Shown: positions 19,350-25,015 of the stretch, one piece after another
How the letters are laid out: each line of letters starts with the position of its first letter
Numbering within the stretch: position 1 is the stretch's first letter
Origin: Priapulus caudatus
Taxonomy: Eukaryota > Priapulida > Priapulimorpha > Priapulimorphida > Priapulidae
Length of the DNA stretch: 25,015 nucleotides
Direction: 5' to 3'
Assembly (NCBI RefSeq): GCF_000485595.1
Contig: NW_014579323.1
Location: forward strand, 1,727-26,741
Made by a program: the position numbers and the translations under genes
Notes under the pieces: model-generated
Database searches by the model: none
What the model was told of the DNA's origin: nothing
The model's input: the letters and a program-made list of their open reading frames with translations, nothing else

Positions 19350-19870
19350 CTGAAAAATAAAATTACAAACATGTAAATTGTATTAAGCCAGGCTTTCATA
19401 TCCGGAAAAAATAACTATGTGGTTATGTCAGACATGACAATCTGAAATTGATTATTGAAAATTAAATCTTTTTTGGGAGGGAAGGGGGGGGGCTTATTAA
19501 TGCTTACTTTTTCAATGTAATAAACTAAATATTGACATATCATCGTTAATGAAAAACATTGGAAAATATAGTAAAACGCATTAACGTTAACTGTTTCAGG
19601 GCAATAGCACTCATACACTTTTCCCAAAATATTGTTTCTAGCATAAAATTACCAAGTTCGGGCATGTAGATAAATGGTTAATAATGTAATGGTTATACCT
19701 AATGGTTATGTAATGGTAATTATACAGTCTCTTATCAGTAAGGACTGGTCATGTACTGTACATGCATGTGCCCTAAAATATTGCTTTGAATTAAAAATAA
19801 GGCCGTGGCTACGCGACCGGTTCCGCACGAGGAGCCGCTAGGCTATGCATCCAGACATCCACCTCACACA
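19350..19870. other. Intron-like DNA upstream of the helicase exon
   Basis: AT-rich sequence. It holds the acceptor tract of the helicase exon, a G run at about 19480-19492 and repeated TAATGGTTAT words near 19676-19715. No further helicase exon is visible. Confidence 0.6.
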
Positions 19871-19872
19871 TA

Positions 19873-20310
19873 GCTCTAGTACATCTGACCAGAACAGTGC
19901 AAATATTTAATTGGCATAAAGGTAACCGAACGTCCTAAAACACGTCGATTGTCTTAGAAAAATTCGATCGGGCAACAAAATCGCGCGACACGAGGAACAC
20001 GACGAATGCAGTAAATAATCGCCCCGAAATATCTAAACATTTTGGATACGCGGCGATTAAAATCGCGTCGACGTGAAGGGCACACAGACTATTTATATTC
20101 GCACGATCGCCGCGAATTTTAAAACGCTCGAAAATTCGCCCGACCGTGTGCCCGTTTCACGTCGCACCGCTGATTTATTAATTGCCCGTATCCCTAAATG
20201 TAGTATTTTCGGGCGATTATTTACCGCCGGCGATTATTTACTGCAAATTCGCTCGTGTTCCCGTGTCCTGCGTATTTTGGTCGCCCGATCGATTTTCTCA
20301 ACCAATCGAC
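19873..20310. mobile_element. Hairpin MITE-like element, right copy with long outer arms
   Basis: The core (20009-20243) has CAGTAAATAATCG at one end and CGATTATTTACTG at the other and matches the left copy with many more differences. The outer flanks are also inverted to each other: GATCGGGCAACAAAATCGCG and CACGAGGAACACGA on the left answer CGCTCGTGTTCCCGTGTCC and TCGCCCGATCGATTTT on the right. The outermost left part (CCAGAACAGTGCAAATATTT) matches the GA minisatellite unit in reverse. The whole could fold into one long stem. Confidence 0.7.
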
Positions 20311-20474
20311 GTTTTGAATCATGTGATGCATCTTGTGATCATGTGATTCTCGTCGAGTGCGTACACGTACCTCTCTAAATTCGCTACGTTGTCCTTCGTG
20401 ATCGGCACGATTAAAATCGCTGTGGGCGATTTTATCGCGCGATCTGGGACGAGAAAATACCTCGTGTGCCCTAG

Positions 20475-21460
20475 CATAACAAGATATAATATCAGTGACA
20501 ATAAAAAGTTTAACAACCCATTATGTAAACTTGATCTATCTCTTCATTTCTACACAATGCCACTGTCTTCTCTCTCTCTCTCAGCCAAAAGTGCAAAATA
20601 TTGAATTGCCATAAAATATGATAATCAGTTACAAATAAAAAAGTTTAACTCCGTTATGTCACACAGACTACGGATCGTCATTCTACACAATCACTGTCTC
20701 TCTCTCTCCCCCCTCTGACAGAAAAGTGCAAATATTAAATTGGCATTAAACAAGATATGAATCAGTGAACAAATAAAAGTTTAATAGCCGCACAATGCCA
20801 TCCAAACGCTAATTTCGCACAGTACTACGACTACCAATACGTCGGTCATGCTAATCACACTCCCTATGTAAAAATATAACTCAGTCTCTCCCATTCACTG
20901 CGCGTTTCTTATAAAAGTATTGAAATACTCACAATGTGTTAAAATTTTCGATTTGTTGAACAGTTTCCACAATGAACCGCGCAGCGTCTGCGTTATTAGC
21001 GTACGGTACAAAAGATAAAAAACATGTGACGTTCATTCCACTTCAGCAATCATGTTGCAAACAGTCGGCGTTTGCGCCAGAAGCCAGTTTTCTCCCTCTT
21101 TTCTGTGGTTTAAAGCAAACCGCAGTGAAATGGGAGCAATACTAATTAATTTTGTCATAAGGTTATGTGATTATCATGACACGAAGTATTCCTTCTCAGT
21201 ACTGAAAATAGCGTTTGTGCGCATTGTGTCGGCTTTAACACTCATTAATGATCAACTTGATCGATCTTCCTCATCTACAACAATGCAACTGTCTCTCTTC
21301 TCTCAGCCAAACAGTGGCAAATATTAATGCATAAAAGATATAAAATATCAGTGACAAATAAAAAATCTTACACTCGTTATGTACAACACACGACTTGAAT
21401 CATCTTCCCCTTCACAGATCAATGTCTCTCTATCTCTCTCTCTCTCTTTTCTCCTCTCTA
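20475..21460. repeat. CT-rich minisatellite units (reverse orientation)
   Basis: At least four degenerate units read TCTCTCTCAGCC, a CAAATATT-type block, an ATATCAGTGACAAATAAAA-type block, then GTTATGTACAACACA-type sequence. They are reverse complements of the units at 17320-17750. Clear ones are near 20475-20530, 20565-20665, 20695-20795 and 21285-21390; a partial one is near 21420-21460. Bases 20800-21280 between them show nothing I can name. Confidence 0.72.
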
Positions 21461-21469
21461 GATCAGAAC

Positions 21470-22369
21470 ATGTATCTGCTCATTTTTGTATTAGCTTCAA
21501 TAATTAACTATCATGCCCCCTAACTATACATGTAATTGTGATGTTTGCTTGATTCTGACCCAGTCAGTCTTGGAGACTCATTGTATAGCAGCTCATTTAA
21601 CTCCTAATAATTCACAATTGATGACACCTTAATTACGTGGGACACACGACTGTACACACTAACAAGTCAACTCATCACACTGACTAAGGGATCGTTTACT
21701 CTAGTTCTAGGGTATTTCGTTTATTTAGGTAGAAATACGCTACTAAAAGGTTTCATGGTTCATTCACCACTTAGGAATATTATAAAAATCGTAAAACTAT
21801 AAGCGACACATTGATTACAACGACAGACCTACTCAACATCTCACGAAACTATAAGTTGCGCAAAACACTTTCCAGCCAAGGCTACAGACCAGTTGTTTCT
21901 TATTTTAATTTACAACAAAGATTGTAATATCTTATAACCATTGCGACATATAGTTCAGTTATAAATGGATAAAATTGCGGCCGCGCCTAAATATGAATGA
22001 TCGTTTTGTTAAAATAGCATTTATGGTATAAATAAACTCTGCCATCTTTTCGTGATTACCCCGTCGTAACGTGCCAAAATAAATGGTCAAATACGGCACT
22101 TTTTCGGGGTCGCAACGGTCAGCGGTGTCATGGCCCGGATTCATAATTTCGCTAGCGTTGATAGTTTAATTAAATTTATAACATTAAATTAGTATCTGTA
22201 ACAAATACGTGTGGTTATAGACACCAATTTAGTTATAACTTAAGTACTGTGTGCGTATATTGGAAGAGGTCAGGTGTGGCATGTGTGACTGTGGGTATGC
22301 GGGGAAGGGAGCATCATCTAATGGTTTTCTTGTATGCAGTAAAAATTCTAGAGTAAATCACCTTTAAAT
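21470..22369. other. Gene-poor stretch, nothing recognised
   Basis: Mostly AT-rich. A 61-residue frame on the minus strand (22144-21959, starting MNPGHDTADRCDPEKVPYLT) lies in a locally CpG-rich patch with a GCGGCCGC site. I do not recognise it and no splice sites support it. No other coding signal is visible. Confidence 0.5.
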
Positions 22370-22730
22370 GTAAGCCAGTCCTAGAACCATATCATACCGA
22401 TTAGACGTCTATCATATCACACTGACTTTTTAGACAGTCGACCCATCAACACCGACTAGACTAATCAGACCACATCCATCTGACTTAGACAGTCTGACGA
22501 CCGTATCACACCGACTTTAGACCAGTCAGCACCCAATATCACATATGACTAAGACCATCAACCCAAGTCACTCATCGCCGACTCCGAACCAGTCAATCCA
22601 CTCAATTAGACTTAGACCATCAACCCTATCACACCCGACTAGATACTATCAAAACCATATCACAAGGACTCTAGATCAGTCAGACCTGTATCACACAGAC
22701 TTAGACCAGTCGGACCTGATCACACTACAC
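22370..22730. repeat. Degenerate ~30 bp minisatellite
   Basis: About a dozen imperfect units follow the pattern CCATATCACACCGACTTAGA then CCAGTCAGA. The best-kept units are at about 22660-22730. Units differ by substitutions and by small insertions or deletions. A long frame through it (from 22545) is a by-product of the repeat and not a gene. Confidence 0.8.
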
Positions 22731-22819
22731 GTATTAAAGCATTGCATTAAATGTATCTCCCGAAAAGAAGTTCGTGGGATACATGGGTTCTGTCATTCGA
22801 CGTGCCGCCGCCGCCGCAA

Positions 22820-23275
22820 GATTTCTTGTGAACGCTCAGTTCTTCTCGATCATCTCAAATTTCGCATTAAGGCATTATTCGTAAAGCGAGACGCCTATCG
22901 TTTTGGTGTGGGCGAGTTCAGTCGTGCCATGGGAACATCAACATTTTTTTGTCAATAATATCAGAACCTGTAACTTCTTCCATTTTTACCCGAATTGTCC
23001 ATAAAATTGACATTTTGTATTAAAATTTATATTTAAATTTTATATTTTAAATTATATTTAAACTTTCTGAATTCATCAATATATAAGGACAGTTATATCG
23101 GCCCTGTGTGTCCAAATCCATGAAAATCGAGTTAAAACAAGCACAAGTTACAGTTCTACAGATATTTCCACACCCATGTTGTTACCATGCTACGATGACT
23201 CCGCCACACCAAAACGATTGCGTCTTCGCTTTACCAATAAACGTACCTTCATTGCCAAATTTTAAATGATCGAGC
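22820..23275. repeat. Fold-back inverted repeat with AT-rich centre
   Basis: The left arm carries CGATCATCTCAAATTTCGCA, CGTAAAGCGAGACGCCTATC and GTTTTGGTGTGGGCGAG. Their complements appear in the right arm in the opposite order (CCGCCACACCAAAACGATTG, CGTCTTCGCTTTACCAATAA, TTGCCAAATTTTAAATGATC). Weaker pairing continues inward (AACCTGTAACTTC against AAGTTACAGTTCT) to an AT-only centre near 23015-23065. The outer part of the right arm also matches 11640-11688 in reverse, so it is the edge of the inverted copy that follows. Confidence 0.7.
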
Positions 23276-23447
23276 GGTAAAATCCTGCCACCAAGTCCAC
23301 TGCGACCTTATTCACCATTCTGATAAAACAGACATTCTAGCTGCTAACTATATTGAGTTATTACCCCAATCCCAATACATAAGTAAAGTATCACATATGC
23401 TAGTTATGTACATTGACATCACACAATTTACATGTACATTTTCATAC

Positions 23448-23714
23448 CTGTAAGGCACATATATCCCATTGCCAATCTCACTTGTGCAACAGAATTACAT
23501 CAGACGATCTTAGTGAGTGATCGCATCAATCTGCACGCCTGGGCCGCTAACACCCGCTCCACGCATAAGGCTCACTCTCCCGACCAAGTCAGCAGGGACC
23601 ACCATTCACATCCTCATGTTTTGAGTGCATACTGGCCTGCAGATGTTGCCATTTCTATCATATCATCTGCCTGATCCACGTTCTCATCTTTATCCCAAGA
23701 TATCCGCAAAGGAC
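23448..23714 (-). pseudogene. DUF6589-type fourth exon, inverted noisy copy
   Basis: On the minus strand this has the same acceptor context (GTTATAG|GTCC at 23714) and the same donor context (CAG|GTATGAAAATGTACATG at 23447) as 11218-11472. The middle is recognisable (ATAAAGATGAGAACGTG, GTATGCACTCAAAACA, TGGAGCGGGTGTTAGCGG) but more than ten indels destroy the frame. It lacks an intact GDGLS box. The splice signals are better kept than the coding part, which fits random sequence errors or neutral decay. Confidence 0.8.
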
Positions 23715-24164
23715 CTATAACACATAATGTTACAAATGTATGTACTGCTTAATCGTTATTGTTGCATATTACATATAGCTTTATAAATTTTAATATTTTT
23801 CTATCTACTAGGACTAAAACTTTAAATTCATACATGTACATGTACTTTACAAACATTAGTTGTTATTACATTACATGGCTCCATAGTAGAACTTTTGAAA
23901 CATTATCAAGTCATATAACTGCTTATAAATTTTTCAGAAAGAAATTATACACTTGTCCGCACAGTATATGATAACAGATGAGATATATCCTCCTCACCTA
24001 CACGCCTACAATAAATCTGTGCAGACTAGTCCGCACAGCAGTAGCGCGAATTAAATTCAGCCCATATCACCCTGCGACTGTACATTGTATAAATGTCGTG
24101 TAAACTCGTCAATTTGTTTAGAACCGAGCAAACCAGCTTCAACTCACTTACGTTAAATCCAATG

Positions 24165-24297
24165 TGTTAAGGTTTTTGTAAATATCTATCCATGTAGGCA
24201 ACGGAGGCTCATTTCTATTAGTCGAGGCAGTCTAGCACTGCCGCCCGCTTATAATTTCTACACACACTCAAAAACAACAGAACATTGCAAAATTACA
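24165..24297 (-). repeat. BEL shortened 3' LTR, inverted copy
   Basis: The reverse complement of 10639-10773: GGCAACGGAGGCTC and CATTGCAAAATTACAAAGAT are the clearest shared words. The same internal shortening is present, so this copy derives from the same deleted LTR. Confidence 0.78.
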
Positions 24298-25015
24298 AAG
24301 ATGAACCCAATATGCCTTCAAATAGTGATCTCATAACTTAGTGCGTCCCTTACTAGTTCTAGCAAAGAACAAGTTCGACAGGAGTTTAGACGTGGATTGT
24401 TCAATATCCGGACACAGGCGACTCGAGTCTTTGATACCGAGGAATACTGATTGTCCTCCAGTGCTGTGTGACATCACTTACAAAAGATCACAGCCCCATA
24501 TGCCTTCGTTGAGCATAAAAATCCATAATTTTGTACATTAACTCACAAGTTTCTGATGTAGACCATAGATAGTACAAACGTGTATGGTTATATCTAGCTT
24601 GCCTCGTTGCGGTCTTTGCACTAGTTATTCCACTCAACATAAGGAATTTCCATCAGTCATCCATCCGGATTTACTATTTGAACACAGCTTGAACAGCAAT
24701 CTTGAACTCAGGATCGTCTGGTGCCACTATTACAAGTGATCATAGCAAGGTAGGCTAGTTTCACGAATTCGTTTGGTTGGGATGACGTCCATTGCTTGTT
24801 TGCAAACAAGCACGAGATTGCCACCAACGGTGTCTCTCAATAGGTCCAGCCGATTCCCAGTATTTTCCGGAGTCCACTGAGCTAGCACTAATTCGCACAC
24901 CAAATTGTGTTGGGTGTATGATGTCCTTCGATATCGAACACCGTGCATTTGACATTCAGTTCTCTCTCTTCATCATATATGTACTCGGTCTTCCACAGCT
25001 TCTATAGTTCTCAGT
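24298..25015 (-). pseudogene. BEL/Pao pol A17 region, inverted noisy copy, runs off the window
   Basis: On the minus strand it contains, in broken frames, the equivalents of the ITIDETYWW end, the RLELLSAL region (near 24340-24365), the CDA segment near 24500-24530, and the IPTKR and TQHNLVCELVLAQWTP stretches near 24760-24930. It corresponds to 10638 back to 9904 and continues past the window edge. Confidence 0.78.

Larger units (their letters stand above)
23238..25015 (-). repeat. Inverted, noisy copy of 9904-11688
   Basis: Read on the minus strand, 25015 down to 23238 follows 9904 up to 11688 in order: the BEL A17 region, the shortened 3' LTR, the intron with the CTGTGCAGAC palindrome, the fourth DUF6589 exon and the start of the next intron. 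Small insertions, deletions and substitutions are spread evenly, far denser than between copies A and B. Confidence 0.85.

Noticed and set aside
21959-22144. A 61-residue minus-strand frame in a CpG-rich patch
   Set aside because: It looks coding-like at its start but I recognise no family and see no donor site, so I did not call it a gene.
22370-22730. Regularly spaced repeats that could suggest a CRISPR array
   Set aside because: The repeats are contiguous and degenerate without unique spacers, and the DNA is eukaryotic; it is a minisatellite.
22545-22958. A 137-residue frame on the + strand
   Set aside because: Its first part is translated minisatellite and its second part is one arm of the fold-back; it has no family signature.
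1-25015. One single large palindrome covering the whole window
   Set aside because: The inverted pairs do not share a centre: 11218/23714 centres near 17466 while the hairpin copies centre near 18616, so several separate inversions or insertions are needed.

Overview
The window is eukaryotic and looks like repeat-rich DNA from an invertebrate animal. The supporting signs are GT-AG introns with pyrimidine tracts, AT-rich non-coding DNA, Ty3/gypsy and BEL/Pao retrotransposon remains, many fold-back repeats and ACATGTACATGT-type words. A marine lophotrochozoan such as a bivalve is my best guess, but the sequence does not prove it. There is no bacterial gene organisation.

Layout. 1-1432: a candidate LTR followed by a broken Ty3/gypsy pol piece (end of protease plus most of the reverse transcriptase). 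1433-3354: AT-rich DNA with simple repeats. 3355-11472: on the + strand, four exons of one gene encoding a DUF6589-type protein (3355-3892, 4292-4738, 5475-6375, 11218-11472), all joined by phase-0 introns. Its third intron in this window contains a decayed BEL/Pao retrotransposon (6581-10773) with a PBS-like site, gag, protease, reverse transcriptase and A17 remains; most of RNase H and all of the integrase are missing. 11686-15815: a second copy of the same exon end, intron and BEL element. 15816-16976: a third copy of the large exon, intron and LTR start; this copy is the only one with an intact reading frame. 16992-21470: hairpin elements and GA-rich minisatellites in opposite orientations on both sides of a RecQ-like helicase 3' exon on the - strand (18200-19349). 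22370-22730: a degenerate ~30 bp minisatellite. 22820-23275: a fold-back centred near 23050. 23238-25015: an inverted, much noisier copy of 9904-11688 (intron, exon, LTR and pol).

Interpretation. The DUF6589-type gene on the + strand and the RecQ-like helicase on the - strand point toward each other. Together they resemble the gene set of helicase-bearing Academ (AcademH-like) DNA transposons, so the window may hold the wreck of such an element, later invaded by a BEL/Pao element and rearranged. That reading is an inference. The repeated segments differ mainly by single-base indels, many in homopolymers, and the final inverted copy is the noisiest. Part of the duplication and palindromic structure may therefore be unpolished long-read assembly rather than biology.
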